From assembly GCF_001729765.1 (NCBI RefSeq), contig NZ_CP017181.1, positions 868,001 through 932,000 on the forward strand: a DNA stretch of 64,000 bases, written 5' to 3'. Each line of letters opens with the position of its first letter. The stretch's first letter is position 1. This stretch comes from Enterobacter kobei. Its GTDB lineage: Bacteria; Pseudomonadota; Gammaproteobacteria; Enterobacterales; Enterobacteriaceae. Under the pieces are notes generated by a model. The model ran no database searches. It was given only the letters and a program-made list of their open reading frames with translations, and was not told the DNA's origin. Below are positions 22,177 through 31,514 of the stretch, in pieces. The translations under genes were made by a program, and so were the position numbers.

Positions 22177-23280
22177 ATGAGTGACAGCCAGACGCTGGTG
22201 GTAAAACTCGGTACCAGTGTGTTAACAGGCGGATCGCGCCGCCTAAATCGCGCCCACATTGTTGAGCTTGTACGTCAGTGCGCTCAACTGCATGCCGCAG
22301 GGCATCGTATTGTGATTGTGACTTCCGGGGCGATTGCCGCCGGGCGTGAACATCTGGGTTATCCCGAACTCCCCGCGACGATCGCCTCTAAACAGCTGCT
22401 GGCCGCCGTGGGACAAAGCCGACTCATTCAACTCTGGGAACAGCTGTTCTCCATCTATGGTATTCACGTCGGGCAGATGCTGCTGACGCGCGCGGATATG
22501 GAAGACAGAGAGCGCTTCCTGAACGCGCGCGACACCCTGCGCGCGCTGCTGGACAACAACATTGTTCCCGTCATCAACGAAAACGATGCCGTTGCCACCG
22601 CTGAAATCAAAGTGGGGGATAACGATAATCTCTCTGCGCTGGCCGCCATTCTGGCCGGAGCTGATAAACTCCTGCTTCTGACCGATCAGCAAGGGCTGTT
22701 TACCGCCGATCCGCGCTCCAACCCGGAAGCCGAACTGATCACCGACGTTCATGGCATCGACGATGCGCTACGTGCCATCGCGGGTGACAGCGTTTCAGGC
22801 CTGGGAACCGGTGGCATGGGAACCAAGCTGCAGGCTGCTGACGTGGCGTGCCGTGCCGGTATCGACACCATTATTGCGGCGGGCAGCCGTCCGGGCGTGA
22901 TTGGTGACGTGATGGAAGGCATCTCTGTCGGCACCCGCTTCCACGCGCAGGAATCCCCGCTGGAAAACCGCAAGCGCTGGATATTTGGCGCGCCTCCTGC
23001 CGGTGAGCTCACCGTTGATGAAGGCGCGACGGCGGCGATTCTGGAACGAGGGAGTTCATTGCTTCCTAAAGGAATTAAAAGCGTGACAGGCAACTTCTCC
23101 CGTGGTGAAGTGATCCGCATCCGTAACCTTGAAGGTCGCGACATCGCCCACGGCGTAAGCCGCTATAACAGCGACGCGCTGCGCCGCATTGCGGGCCACC
23201 ATTCGCAGCAGATCGACGCCATTCTGGGCTATGAATATGGCCCGGTTGCCGTTCACCGCGATGACATGATTATTCGTTAA
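22177..23280 (+). CDS. proB: glutamate 5-kinase
   Basis: A 367-residue enzyme with an amino-acid-kinase domain ([41 protein letters not shown]) and a C-terminal PUA domain. It phosphorylates glutamate in the first step of proline synthesis and is feedback-inhibited by proline. proA follows 11 bp downstream. Confidence 0.97.
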   Translation: MSDSQTLVVKLGTSVLTGGSRRLNRAHIVELVRQCAQLHAAGHRIVIVTSGAIAAGREHLGYPELPATIASKQLLAAVGQSRLIQLWEQLFSIYGIHVGQMLLTRADMEDRERFLNARDTLRALLDNNIVPVINENDAVATAEIKVGDNDNLSALAAILAGADKLLLLTDQQGLFTADPRSNPEAELITDVHGIDDALRAIAGDSVSGLGTGGMGTKLQAADVACRAGIDTIIAAGSRPGVIGDVMEGISVGTRFHAQESPLENRKRWIFGAPPAGELTVDEGATAAILERGSSLLPKGIKSVTGNFSRGEVIRIRNLEGRDIAHGVSRYNSDALRRIAGHHSQQIDAILGYEYGPVAVHRDDMIIR

Positions 23281-23291
23281 GGAGCCAGAAC

Positions 23292-24545
23292 ATGCTGGAA
23301 CAAATGGGCGCAGCCGCGAAGGCCGCCTCTTACAAACTGGCGCTCCTTTCCAGCCGTGAGAAAAACCGCGTGCTGGAAAAAATCGCTGATTATCTGGAAT
23401 CGCAATCCGCTGAGATCCTGCGAGCCAACGAACAAGATTTAGCTGAGGCGCGTGAAAACGGCCTGAGCGAAGCGATGCTCGACCGCCTGGCACTGACGCC
23501 AGCGCGCCTGAAAGGCATCGCTGATGATGTCCGTCAGGTTTGTAATCTGGCTGACCCGGTAGGGCAGGTGATTGACGGTGGGCTGCTTGACAGCGGTTTG
23601 CGTCTGGAGCGTCGCCGCGTGCCGCTCGGCGTCATCGGTGTGATTTATGAAGCCCGTCCAAACGTGACGGTTGACGTTGCCTCTCTGTGCCTGAAAACCG
23701 GTAACGCTGCCATTCTGCGCGGCGGAAAAGAGACCTGGCGCACCAACGCCGCGACGGTAAACGTAATTCAGCAGGCGCTGGAAGAGTGTGGCTTACCGGC
23801 GGGAGCCGTGCAGGCGATCGAGAGCCCAGACCGTGCGCTGGTCAACGAAATGCTGCGCATGGATAAATACATCGACATGCTGATCCCACGCGGTGGCGCA
23901 GGTCTGCACAAGCTGTGCCGTGAACAGTCCACTATTCCGGTCATTACAGGCGGTATCGGCGTATGCCATATCGTTGTCGATGACAGCGCAGAGATCGCCC
24001 CGGCTCTGAAGATTATCGTTAACGCCAAAACTCAGCGTCCAAGTACCTGTAACACTGTGGAAACGCTGCTGGTGCATCAGGGTATTGCAAATACCTTCCT
24101 CCCGGCGCTGAGCAAACAGATGGCGGAGAGCGGCGTAACGCTGCACGCGGATGCCAATGCGCTCACACTGCTCCAGGATGGCCCGGCTAAGGTAGTGCCT
24201 GTCAAAGCGGAGCAGTACGATGACGAGTTCCTGTCGCTGGATCTGAACGTGAAGATTGTTAGCGATCTCGATGACGCAATTGCCCACATCCGTGAGCATG
24301 GTACCCAGCATTCTGACGCGATCCTGACGCGTACGCTGCGCAATGCCGATCGCTTCGTGAACGAAGTAGACTCCTCTGCGGTGTATGTCAACGCCTCAAC
24401 GCGCTTCACCGACGGTGGCCAGTTTGGACTTGGCGCAGAAGTGGCGGTCAGCACGCAGAAACTGCACGCGCGCGGTCCGATGGGCCTCGAAGCTCTGACC
24501 ACGTACAAGTGGATCGGCTTCGGTGACGATACAATTCGTGCGTAA
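23292..24545 (+). CDS. proA: gamma-glutamyl phosphate reductase
   Basis: A 417-residue aldehyde-dehydrogenase-fold enzyme that reduces gamma-glutamyl phosphate to glutamate semialdehyde. The catalytic Cys lies in [10 protein letters not shown], and [21 protein letters not shown] closes the family signature. It forms the proBA operon and is probably channelled with ProB. thrW lies 111 bp downstream. Confidence 0.97.
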   Translation: MLEQMGAAAKAASYKLALLSSREKNRVLEKIADYLESQSAEILRANEQDLAEARENGLSEAMLDRLALTPARLKGIADDVRQVCNLADPVGQVIDGGLLDSGLRLERRRVPLGVIGVIYEARPNVTVDVASLCLKTGNAAILRGGKETWRTNAATVNVIQQALEECGLPAGAVQAIESPDRALVNEMLRMDKYIDMLIPRGGAGLHKLCREQSTIPVITGGIGVCHIVVDDSAEIAPALKIIVNAKTQRPSTCNTVETLLVHQGIANTFLPALSKQMAESGVTLHADANALTLLQDGPAKVVPVKAEQYDDEFLSLDLNVKIVSDLDDAIAHIREHGTQHSDAILTRTLRNADRFVNEVDSSAVYVNASTRFTDGGQFGLGAEVAVSTQKLHARGPMGLEALTTYKWIGFGDDTIRA

Positions 24546-24590
24546 ATAATCACGGGTGATGCAAAAATAGCCGTTTGATTCAAAAGGGCA

Positions 24591-24619
24591 TTGACGCATC
24601 ACCCGGTTAGATCTAACCT
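24591..24619 (+). promoter_or_regulatory. thrW promoter
   Basis: TTGACG, a 17-bp spacer and TAACCT, ending 37 bp before the tRNA. A GC-containing stretch follows the -10. Confidence 0.6.
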
Positions 24620-24656
24620 TTTGCACCGTGGTTACACTCGTAACCGGCCTCTCAGG

Positions 24657-24732
24657 GCCGATATAGCTCAGTTGGTAGAGCAGCGCATTCGTAATGCGAA
24701 GGTCGTAGGTTCGACTCCTATTATCGGCACCA
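24657..24732 (+). tRNA. thrW: tRNA-Thr (anticodon CGU)
   Basis: A 76-base tRNA with encoded CCA. The acceptor stem pairs GCCGATA with TATCGGC, the anticodon loop reads TTCGTAA (CGT anticodon, Thr), and the T-loop has GGTTCGACTCC. It follows proA as in E. coli, where thrW is a known integration site. The prophage has replaced the downstream sequence and kept the tRNA intact. Confidence 0.97.
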
Positions 24733-24733
24733 T
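24714..24733 (+). repeat. attL core (direct repeat)
   Basis: ACTCCTATTATCGGCACCAT, the 3' end of thrW plus one base. An identical 20-mer lies at 61016-61035. The pair defines the prophage ends. Confidence 0.93.
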
Positions 24734-24845
24734 TTTTTCATCCGCCACCCTCCCTAATTCTCCATTTTTCCTTATTTTTCGCTGTATTGGCTGTTTTGTT
24801 TGTCCAGCTTTATCCACCCTTTACCGTTGCAATCCAAATTTAAAA

Positions 24846-24884
24846 CGGGTACATAATCGGGTATCTGAGTTTGAGGCGGGTACC
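24846..24884 (+). repeat. integrase arm-type repeats, left
   Basis: Three direct copies of CGGGTAYC-like octamers (starts 24846, 24858, 24877) lie between attL and the integrase start. Two further copies lie near attR. This is the pattern expected of arm-type integrase sites, and binding here would also let integrase repress itself. Confidence 0.55.
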
Positions 24885-24885
24885 T

Positions 24886-26058
24886 ATGAAACTAAACGCA
24901 CGACAAGTAGAGACGGCAAAGCCAGGCGAGAAAGACTACAAGCTGCCAGACGGTAACGGGCTTATTCTACTTGTGAAAACCAGCGGGGCAAAATACTGGC
25001 GCTATCGCTATACCTTCGCCGGTAAAGAAAAGATGCTGGCGCTCGGTGTATACCCGGCTGTTTCGTTGGCGGCCGCTCGCGAGAAACGGGACGAAGCCCG
25101 GCGGAACGTTGCCGCAGGTGTTGACCCGGTAAAGGTCAAAAGCCATGTTGCAGCTGCCGCAGCAAAGACGATCATGTTTAAAGATATTGCCGCAGAATGG
25201 CACGAATTCAAGAAGCCGCGCTGGTCGCCTGGTTATGCTTCTGACATTCTCGAAGCGTTCAATAAAGATATTTTCCCGGCTGTTGGTAAGTTGCCGGTTG
25301 CTGAGATCGAGCCCGTCCAGATGTTGACGGCGCTGCGTAAAATTGAGAATCGTGGCGCAACTGAGAAAGCAGCCAAAACGCGCCGGTGGTGCGGTGAGGT
25401 ATTTAGCTATGCAGTAGCGACCGGTCGCGCAAAGTATAATCCTGTCAGCGAACTCAACAGCGCAATGACCGGACATAAAGGGGAATCCTTTCCGTTCCTG
25501 ACGGCGGAAGAGCTGCCCGATTTTCTGGCGGCGCTTGAGAGCTACAAGGGGAGTCCGCTCCCCCGGTTGGGCTTGCAGATTATGATGCTGGCGGGCCTGC
25601 GTACTTACGAACTGCGGCACTCAAAATGGGAATGGGTAGATTTCGATAATCGGCTGTGGGAGATACCCGCCGAATTTATGAAGATGGACCGCCCGCACCT
25701 GGTACCGCTTTCCGATCAGCTTGTGGTCTTGCTGAAAGAGTTGCACGGTCTGACAGGTCGATACGCGAATATGTTCCCCGGCAGGAATGACCCGTCAAAG
25801 GTCATGAGCGAGAACACAATAAACAGGATGATCCACACGCTGGGGTATAAGGGGAGGGTAGTAGGGCATGGCTTCCGGCATACGTTCAGCACCATACTGA
25901 ACGATAAGGGATTCAACTCTGATTGGGTTGAACTCCAGATCGCTCACGTGGATAAGAATAATATTCGCGGTGTTTATAACCATGCCCTGTATATGGAAGG
26001 GCGTCGGGAAATGATGCAGTGGTATGCGGATTATATTGACCAGCTGCGTTTGATTTAA
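24886..26058 (+). CDS. int: tyrosine integrase, P4/Sf6 type
   Basis: A 390-residue integrase starting at MKLNARQVETAKPGEKDYKLPDGNGLILLV. This is the DUF4102 arm-binding opening of P4-like integrases; an ATG 15 bp upstream has no homologous extension. Catalytic residues appear as R in AGLRTYELRHSKW, HGFRHTFST, and the C-terminal nucleophile Tyr in NIRGVYNHALY. It sits directly at attL in thrW and faces the excisionase tail to tail with a 4-bp overlap. Confidence 0.96.
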   Translation: MKLNARQVETAKPGEKDYKLPDGNGLILLVKTSGAKYWRYRYTFAGKEKMLALGVYPAVSLAAAREKRDEARRNVAAGVDPVKVKSHVAAAAAKTIMFKDIAAEWHEFKKPRWSPGYASDILEAFNKDIFPAVGKLPVAEIEPVQMLTALRKIENRGATEKAAKTRRWCGEVFSYAVATGRAKYNPVSELNSAMTGHKGESFPFLTAEELPDFLAALESYKGSPLPRLGLQIMMLAGLRTYELRHSKWEWVDFDNRLWEIPAEFMKMDRPHLVPLSDQLVVLLKELHGLTGRYANMFPGRNDPSKVMSENTINRMIHTLGYKGRVVGHGFRHTFSTILNDKGFNSDWVELQIAHVDKNNIRGVYNHALYMEGRREMMQWYADYIDQLRLI

Positions 26059-26243
26059 AGAAACTGTTTTTTCCACTCTTCGACCTCACCGCGTACCCAG
26101 CGGGAGGTCCGGCTGCCGAGTTTCTTCGGCTTCGGAAACTCGTTATTACTGATGCGCTCGTAAATGCTGGATTTTTTCAGGCCAACAGAGCGCTCAACTT
26201 CTTTGATGTTAATCAGGTCAGTGTCAGAGATAACCGGTGTCAT
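26055..26243 (-). CDS. AlpA-family excisionase/regulator
   Basis: A 62-residue winged helix-turn-helix protein (NIKEVERSVGLKKSSIYERISNNEFPKPKKLGSRTSRW), the compact AlpA/MerR-like form that acts as excisionase or integrase regulator. AGAGAGG precedes the ATG at 26243. It is the last gene of the leftward early operon and overlaps the helicase by 4 bp, so it would be made together with the replication proteins. Confidence 0.88.
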   Translation of the reverse strand: MTPVISDTDLINIKEVERSVGLKKSSIYERISNNEFPKPKKLGSRTSRWVRGEVEEWKKQFL

Positions 26244-27649
26244 GCTATACCTCTCTTTTTCATGGCATCGAGCAGGATGTCCTGCACTGTTCGTTTGGAG
26301 TTGCGCCGTTCCATCACCATTTCGTCCATAGTGTCGGCGGCGATAATGTGGTGAATGAACACCGGGCGGTTGTGTCCGGCCTGAATTTGCCGGGTTGGTC
26401 CGATGCGTTCGATAATTTGCTGGTACTGCTCCAGGTCCCACCAGTGCGAGAAAAACACCAGTATGTTGCCGCCGTCCTGCATGTTCAGGCCGTGGCCTGC
26501 GCTGGCCGGATGTGCGAACAGCACCGGTATCTTCCCGGCGTTCCAGTCGCGCAGCGTCTGCGGATCCTGGTCAAGATGGCGACCGCGAGGGAATGCTTTT
26601 AACAGACGCTCGAGGTCGTGTTTCCAGTGGTAGGCAACCAGCACTGGTGCGCCAGCTGCTTCGGTGAGAATACTGTCCAGCGCCTGGAGCTTCGCGTCAT
26701 GCAGTTCTGACCAGCTCCCGGCGTCATCGGTATATACCGCGCCGCTGGCTATTTGCAGACACTTCACCGTTTTTGCAGCTGCATTCGGCGCTTCTATGCC
26801 TTCGCCATTCAGCTCGAGGAACATTTCCTTTTCCATTTCGCGATACTGTTGGCGGGCCTTCGGCGGCATGTCCACGCGGATCACGTTATGGATGGGCTCT
26901 TTGATATCGAACCAGTCGGCGGCATCCAGCGAGATAGTCACGTCGGCCAGTGCGCGCTGTATCTCGTCCTGCGAATGGGCGAACGGTTCCAGCTTCGTCC
27001 AGCTCTGCCCCGGAAACTGTATCGAGTTGAACCAGCGTGAGGTAAATGCGCCGTACGTGCGTCCGAGGCGCTGCCCCTGGTCTACAAACCACGCTTGCCC
27101 CCACAAATCCACCAGGCCGTTCGGCGCTGGAGTACCAGTGAGATTCATCCAGCGCCGGATGTGCTTATGTGCCACTTTGCCCAGAGCCGCAGCGCGCTTA
27201 CCACCACCGCGCAACCGGAAGGATTTCAGTCGGGTGCTTTCGTCGGGGATAACGGTACCGAACGGCCAACGGCCGCCCAGCTCTTCAACCAGCCAGACCA
27301 GATTGTCGTAGTTGATGGTAAACACGCTCGCGTTACTGTTCGCCAGCGCCGCAGCGCGTGCTTTGGCGTTACCGACAATCGGCTGCACCTCGATATTGCG
27401 CAGATGCCCCCATTTAAGCGCTTCATCCGGCCAAGTGCTGGCCGCCACGCGCAGCGGCGCGAGCACCAATGCTGGCTGTGTCTCCGCGCCCGCCATGAGG
27501 AGATCTTCCAGTGTGGTGAGCGTCGCCACGGTTTTACCCATGCCCATTCCCGCCCAGATGTTGCAGCGCATGATGTCGATTTCGTGGTTGATAATGAGGT
27601 CTTGATAGGGGCGGGGCGTGAAAATTTTAGAAGGGGGGTTATCTGACAC
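26240..27649 (-). CDS. SNF2-like DEAD/DEAH helicase
   Basis: A 469-residue SF2 ATPase started at GTG 27649 behind GGAGGAAAAAC. Motif I is AGMGMGKT, motif II is the unusual PDEST, motif III lies in LTGTPAPN, and motif VI is IERIGPTRQIQAGHNRP. This type of phage helicase accompanies VRR-NUC and family A polymerases in BPP-1-like podoviruses and presumably acts in phage replication or recombination. Confidence 0.9.
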   Translation of the reverse strand: MSDNPPSKIFTPRPYQDLIINHEIDIMRCNIWAGMGMGKTVATLTTLEDLLMAGAETQPALVLAPLRVAASTWPDEALKWGHLRNIEVQPIVGNAKARAAALANSNASVFTINYDNLVWLVEELGGRWPFGTVIPDESTRLKSFRLRGGGKRAAALGKVAHKHIRRWMNLTGTPAPNGLVDLWGQAWFVDQGQRLGRTYGAFTSRWFNSIQFPGQSWTKLEPFAHSQDEIQRALADVTISLDAADWFDIKEPIHNVIRVDMPPKARQQYREMEKEMFLELNGEGIEAPNAAAKTVKCLQIASGAVYTDDAGSWSELHDAKLQALDSILTEAAGAPVLVAYHWKHDLERLLKAFPRGRHLDQDPQTLRDWNAGKIPVLFAHPASAGHGLNMQDGGNILVFFSHWWDLEQYQQIIERIGPTRQIQAGHNRPVFIHHIIAADTMDEMVMERRNSKRTVQDILLDAMKKRGIA

Positions 27650-27812
27650 GTTTTTCCTCCCAGTGTAGCCTGTCGCCGCTATGTCCTGTATACCGCCCGG
27701 TCTGCCCTTTGGCTGTAAATTCCAGTGTGCCAGCGGTAAAGAGCATCACGATAGCGCCATCATACGGGCCGCCAATCAGGCGGAATTTACTGCGTCGTTG
27801 GACTTTTCGCAC
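27639..27812 (-). CDS. small conserved-looking phage protein (57 aa)
   Basis: A GTG start at 27812 is preceded by TCTGGAGGGGATATT, a very strong ribosome site lying inside the 3' end of the VRR-NUC gene. The product contains LIGGPYDGAIVMLF and GQTGRYTGHSGDRLHWEE and ends inside the start of the helicase gene. The overlap at both ends and the good ribosome site argue that it is translated. It is a soluble, probably beta-rich protein of unknown function. Confidence 0.75.
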   Translation of the reverse strand: MRKVQRRSKFRLIGGPYDGAIVMLFTAGTLEFTAKGQTGRYTGHSGDRLHWEEKRVR

Positions 27813-28078
27813 AATATCCCCTCCAGATTTTTGCTATCCAGCACCACCACGGTAAAACCCAGTGCGCGCAGCCTTTCGTGCTCGCGCAGCTGGTCGGCGC
27901 GTGGTGGTTTGCCGGGTGCTTTGCATTCAACGAAAACTAGACGGCCGCCGGGTAACAGCACAATGCGATCCGGTACCGAACGGCGACCTGGTGAGACGAA
28001 CTTAAAGGCGACCCCGCCAGCCTTTTTCACTTCGGCGACGAGGTGCTTTTCGATAAGGCTTTCACGTTCATAAGCCAT
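27776..28078 (-). CDS. VRR-NUC domain nuclease
   Basis: A 100-residue stand-alone VRR-NUC protein. The PD-(D/E)xK core reads SVPDRIVLLPGGRLVFVECKAPGK with Asp, Glu and Lys in place. Stand-alone VRR-NUC proteins of phages act as structure-selective, junction-cleaving nucleases in vitro. It lies between a tiny membrane protein and the helicase, in line with a recombination or replication-fork role. Confidence 0.9.
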   Translation of the reverse strand: MAYERESLIEKHLVAEVKKAGGVAFKFVSPGRRSVPDRIVLLPGGRLVFVECKAPGKPPRADQLREHERLRALGFTVVVLDSKNLEGILCEKSNDAVNSA

Positions 28079-28178
28079 AAACTAAGCCCCATAGCTTCAC
28101 GCCTAACCAGATCGAAACTCCCCAGAAAAGCAGGCAACAAAAGAAGCAAGCCAGCAGTATTTTTCCTCGGTAGTTCAT
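28068..28178 (-). CDS. 36-residue single-span membrane protein
   Basis: An ATG at 28178 overlaps the stop of the ANR gene (ATGA). The product, opening MNYRGKILLACFFCCLLFWG, is nearly all one hydrophobic helix after a basic N-terminus. It ends 11 bp inside the VRR-NUC gene. Coupled overlaps at both ends support translation. Function is unknown; superinfection exclusion or host membrane interference is possible but unsupported. Confidence 0.6.
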   Translation of the reverse strand: MNYRGKILLACFFCCLLFWGVSIWLGVKLWGLVYGL

Positions 28179-28390
28179 TCGCCCACCGCCTTACGCTTTT
28201 CGCGCATGTTCTGCATCAGGCAAAAATCAGACCGGCGTTCGCTCCAGTCCTGATTAAGTTCGTTACGTGATTCGCGGTTGGCTTTGGCCCAGAGCTTAGC
28301 CGCCCGGTCGTATTCACCGGACTGCTCAAGGCGCAAAGCCTCCCGCGCAGTCCGGTAATAAAGCGGACTGTCCCGATATTTAAATGACAT
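28175..28390 (-). CDS. ANR-family small regulator
   Basis: A 71-residue protein with the ANR pattern: YYRTAREALRLEQSGEYDRAAKLWAKANRESRN followed by WSERRSDFC. ANR proteins bind and inhibit AraC-family activators such as AggR and RegA in pathogens. Many phages carry them, so this one could modulate host AraC regulators in the lysogen or during infection; that is inference from the family. Confidence 0.8.
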   Translation of the reverse strand: MSFKYRDSPLYYRTAREALRLEQSGEYDRAAKLWAKANRESRNELNQDWSERRSDFCLMQNMREKRKAVGE

Positions 28391-28400
28391 AAGGGTTACC

Positions 28401-28598
28401 TCAGGAAGAGAACGCGTCGGTGTCAGGCTGCAACTGGATCATGTCGTCGATAGGCATCATAGTGATGGGGCTTTCGCCTAACGCGCCCAGGGTGAGCTTT
28501 GCAAAAAGCCGCTTTTGCTCTTTGGTCAAAAAGACCTGTTTTGTGCCACCATTTACCAGCACGATGATGGCGAAATTCTGGATATTGCCCTGAGTCAT
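28401..28598 (-). CDS. hypothetical phage protein (65 aa)
   Basis: Not recognised. The N-terminal half is beta-rich and hydrophobic (NFAIIVLVNGGTKQVFLT), and the C-terminal half is acidic. Its ATG overlaps the stop of the upstream 70-residue gene by ATGA, so translation is coupled within the early operon. Confidence 0.65.
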   Translation of the reverse strand: MTQGNIQNFAIIVLVNGGTKQVFLTKEQKRLFAKLTLGALGESPITMMPIDDMIQLQPDTDAFSS

Positions 28599-28807
28599 TT
28601 CTGTTGGCCCTCAGTTTTAACGATAGGGCGGATGCTGCTCAGCACCAGACGAGTACGGACACCAACAGCGCCGCCACGGCGGCCAGTATCCTTGTAGTAA
28701 TACTCTTTTGGGCCAGCCACCCACGTTGTAGGGTTTTGATGCAGTTGCACTTGTTTCTCACCGGTGCGGGTAATAACCGTTCCGGTATGCGTTTTTATTA
28801 CAGCCAT
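28595..28807 (-). CDS. hypothetical phage protein (70 aa)
   Basis: Not recognised. A basic, soluble protein with HTGTVITRTGEKQVQLHQ and EYYYKDTGRRGGAVG segments. It starts 5 bp after the polymerase stop codon and is coupled to the next gene by an ATGA overlap. Confidence 0.65.
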   Translation of the reverse strand: MAVIKTHTGTVITRTGEKQVQLHQNPTTWVAGPKEYYYKDTGRRGGAVGVRTRLVLSSIRPIVKTEGQQK

Positions 28808-28812
28808 AGCGA

Positions 28813-30873
28813 TTAATCCTTACGGTAGTGGTATGCCTCAAAACCGCCGGCGTTCAGCGGGATGTCGGGCGCCCATTCGGGGTTAGTGGAGAGCAGCGCG
28901 GAAAGCGCCGTATCGTTGAAATCGTCAGTGTCCGGCGCTTCGGTGATTACTTCATCGTGTACCGTCAGAACAATGCTGTATCCGGCATCCTCGATCAGTG
29001 GCATGTTTCTGGCCAGAACGTCACGCGCAGCAGCCTGGGTGACGTTTTCCACCAGTTTTCCTCCGTAGGTTTTGAGCCGCTGCCATTTGCGCGAGTAGGA
29101 GTTAACGCCCTGGTAGGTGATGTTTCCTTTCTCGATGGACGGGGACGGGTAGCAAAGCGCGCGACCGGATGGCAGCTGTATGCGCAGCCATGCGCCATCA
29201 CGGCGGACTTTCAGATAACCGCAGTACAGCGTTTTTTGCGGTGTTGCTATGGCGGTGCGGACAGTGCGCTCGAGTTCGTACCAGAAATCGCAGGTTGCCG
29301 GGTGGGCTCTGCGCCACAGGCGCTTAAGTGAGTCACATGCGATGAATACACGCTCAGTCAGGCCGTAGGTCGCCTTACGTTTAACCGATTCGTCGTACCA
29401 GCTTTTCGCCTCGCGGATAACATCGCGGGGGATATTCGGCAGCGCGGCGTTCGCCAGTTCGTCGAGGTCGAGGCCATAGACCAGAGCGAAGGTCAGGAAT
29501 GCCGCAACACCCCCGCCGAAGCCGAGGCCCAGCTCCATCACCTTTCCGATCTGACGCTGGTATTTATCTACATCATCCGGCGAGATATTAAAGGCCCGGG
29601 CGTAAGCCAGTTTATAAAGGTCTGGCCCGGTTCCCTCGTCATAATCGCGGAAAGCGTCCAGCTTCCACTGCTCGCCGGCAAGCCAGGCCAGTTTTCGCCC
29701 TTCGATGTTCGACAGATCGCTAACCACCAGTTTTTTGCCTTCTGGTGCCATGATGCAGCCGCGTAACGCTGAGCTGGTCAGTTCCATAATGTTATCGAAC
29801 AGCAAATCGGCGCATCCCGCTTTCAGTGCCTCGATGCCCTCGTCTATCTGTTCCTGCTCGAGCGAAGGGCGGGGCAGGTTCTGCGGCTGGAATAACCGCC
29901 CGGCCCAGCGCCCGGTTCGCGATGCGCCGCAGAATTGCAGCGTGCCACGCAGACGCCCGTCGCTGCTCACTCCCTTCATCAGCGATTTATATTTACTGGT
30001 ACTGGTGGTACTGGCTTGCAGACGAATTGCCAGCAGCTCTTTCACCGCCGACGGCAAATCAGGATCTGCCATACGGCGCTCAAGAGTGCTGCGCTGCATG
30101 TCCGGCAGCTCCACGCCGTAGGATTCAACAATATGCTTAATCAGGGCATCGCGCTGCGTGGCCGCCTGCACTTCGCCGTCGGTCATCACCTGCGTGCGCT
30201 TCGCCAGGCGCTTTTGCTCCTGGTCTACCGCTTCGATCGCTGCCTGAGCAAGTTGCACATCCATGCAGACGCCGCGGTCGTTGATCTGCTGGTCGCGATG
30301 CCATAGCGCCAGCTCTGTGCCCTTATAGTTCCACTTCGGCAGCCGTTTAAAGACTTCGCGCATAGCCTCGATATCAAGGCCAGCGTACGCTACAAATCGT
30401 CTCCACTCTTCCGGGTGGGTTTTGCAGGTGGCCCGGCGCAGTTTGCTGTTCTTTGGCCGTGGCTTACAGAACAGCTGGATCAGCGCCTTTCCTTCTTTGT
30501 CCTTCGCCTTGTCCTGCGGAACGCCGAGCACTTCGCACAACGCCCCCAGCGCACCGGGGAGCCCGTGCGCCAGTGCCTGCACCATCGTGTCGCGCCATCG
30601 TGTGACCTCAGGTGCCAACTCCGGATGGTCGTGCCGCATAACCGTACGGTCGAAATGCGAGTTATGCGCCCATACCTCCATCGCAGGATCTGCCAGAGCC
30701 TGATACAGCATCGGCGGCATTACGGTGCCCACCGTTAAATCCCATACGCTGACAGGGCCATCGTCAATGGCCCAGGCCATAAGCATTACCTCAACCTTTT
30801 CAGCATAGGCATGGGTACCGTTGTTAATAGGCACCTCGCTGAAGGTTTCGAGGTCAATCCATAATTTTTCCAT
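28813..30873 (-). CDS. phage family A DNA polymerase
   Basis: A 686-residue polymerase started at [13 protein letters not shown] behind GAGGATTGAGT; an ATG 45 bp upstream precedes that ribosome site. The 3'-5' exonuclease domain begins with WIDLETFSE. The palm has motif A ([18 protein letters not shown]), the O-helix region ([17 protein letters not shown]) and motif C (VLTVHDEVI). This is the replicative enzyme expected of a podovirus that makes its own polymerase. The DUF2815 ssDNA-binding protein and DUF2800 nuclease precede it in the operon. Confidence 0.95.
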   Translation of the reverse strand: MEKLWIDLETFSEVPINNGTHAYAEKVEVMLMAWAIDDGPVSVWDLTVGTVMPPMLYQALADPAMEVWAHNSHFDRTVMRHDHPELAPEVTRWRDTMVQALAHGLPGALGALCEVLGVPQDKAKDKEGKALIQLFCKPRPKNSKLRRATCKTHPEEWRRFVAYAGLDIEAMREVFKRLPKWNYKGTELALWHRDQQINDRGVCMDVQLAQAAIEAVDQEQKRLAKRTQVMTDGEVQAATQRDALIKHIVESYGVELPDMQRSTLERRMADPDLPSAVKELLAIRLQASTTSTSKYKSLMKGVSSDGRLRGTLQFCGASRTGRWAGRLFQPQNLPRPSLEQEQIDEGIEALKAGCADLLFDNIMELTSSALRGCIMAPEGKKLVVSDLSNIEGRKLAWLAGEQWKLDAFRDYDEGTGPDLYKLAYARAFNISPDDVDKYQRQIGKVMELGLGFGGGVAAFLTFALVYGLDLDELANAALPNIPRDVIREAKSWYDESVKRKATYGLTERVFIACDSLKRLWRRAHPATCDFWYELERTVRTAIATPQKTLYCGYLKVRRDGAWLRIQLPSGRALCYPSPSIEKGNITYQGVNSYSRKWQRLKTYGGKLVENVTQAAARDVLARNMPLIEDAGYSIVLTVHDEVITEAPDTDDFNDTALSALLSTNPEWAPDIPLNAGGFEAYHYRKD

Positions 30874-30950
30874 ACTCAATCCTCGCGGGTGCTTTGCGAA
30901 AAGGGATGCTCTTTGCAAAACACCCGGCGCGTGGCCGGGTGAGGGAAGGG

Positions 30951-31499
30951 TTAAACTAGATCGGAAGCGTCTGCGCCTTCGCTGATATCGTCGAAGTCGT
31001 CAGTGCTTGCCACTCCGCCGCCAGTGAATGCATCGCCATCTTTGTAGAACTGGACGCCACCGAGAGAGAAGCCAATGCCTTTCCCTTTGTTGTCATATGC
31101 GTACACAGTCACCGTCGCATTGACGAAGCAGCCTGAATAAGGTCGCCCATCCGCAGCAACGAGAGGGGAACGATCGCGGTCAATGACCAAAGGTCTGGCT
31201 TTGTTTGAAGCGGCCAGGAACATGTGACCTTCAAATCCTTCATACTCGGATTTAGTGTCACCGTCCCGATATCCGGCGCGGTTCGGGATGTGTTTGATAG
31301 ATTCCAGAATTTTTTCGTACTTATCACCCCAGGCTTCTTTTGCAACTTTGCGAACAGCTGCCCAGATTTCTTTATCAAGTTCACTGTTTTTGGGGATCAG
31401 GAAGGTGTCGCGAAACTTAAAATTTCCATCCCCTTCAAAGTCTGTAGCTTCAAACAAATTGACGAATGCATGGCGTACAGCGGTCAGTTTAATTTTCAT
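30951..31499 (-). CDS. DUF2815 ssDNA-binding protein (T7 gp2.5-like)
   Basis: A 182-residue protein that fits DUF2815 in length and sequence ([30 protein letters not shown]). The acidic C-terminal tail ([16 protein letters not shown]) is typical of single-strand-binding proteins that recruit polymerase. The position beside the polymerase and exonuclease supports a gp2.5-like role. Confidence 0.88.
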   Translation of the reverse strand: MKIKLTAVRHAFVNLFEATDFEGDGNFKFRDTFLIPKNSELDKEIWAAVRKVAKEAWGDKYEKILESIKHIPNRAGYRDGDTKSEYEGFEGHMFLAASNKARPLVIDRDRSPLVAADGRPYSGCFVNATVTVYAYDNKGKGIGFSLGGVQFYKDGDAFTGGGVASTDDFDDISEGADASDLV

Positions 31500-31514
31500 G
31501 GAGTCGTTCCTTAA

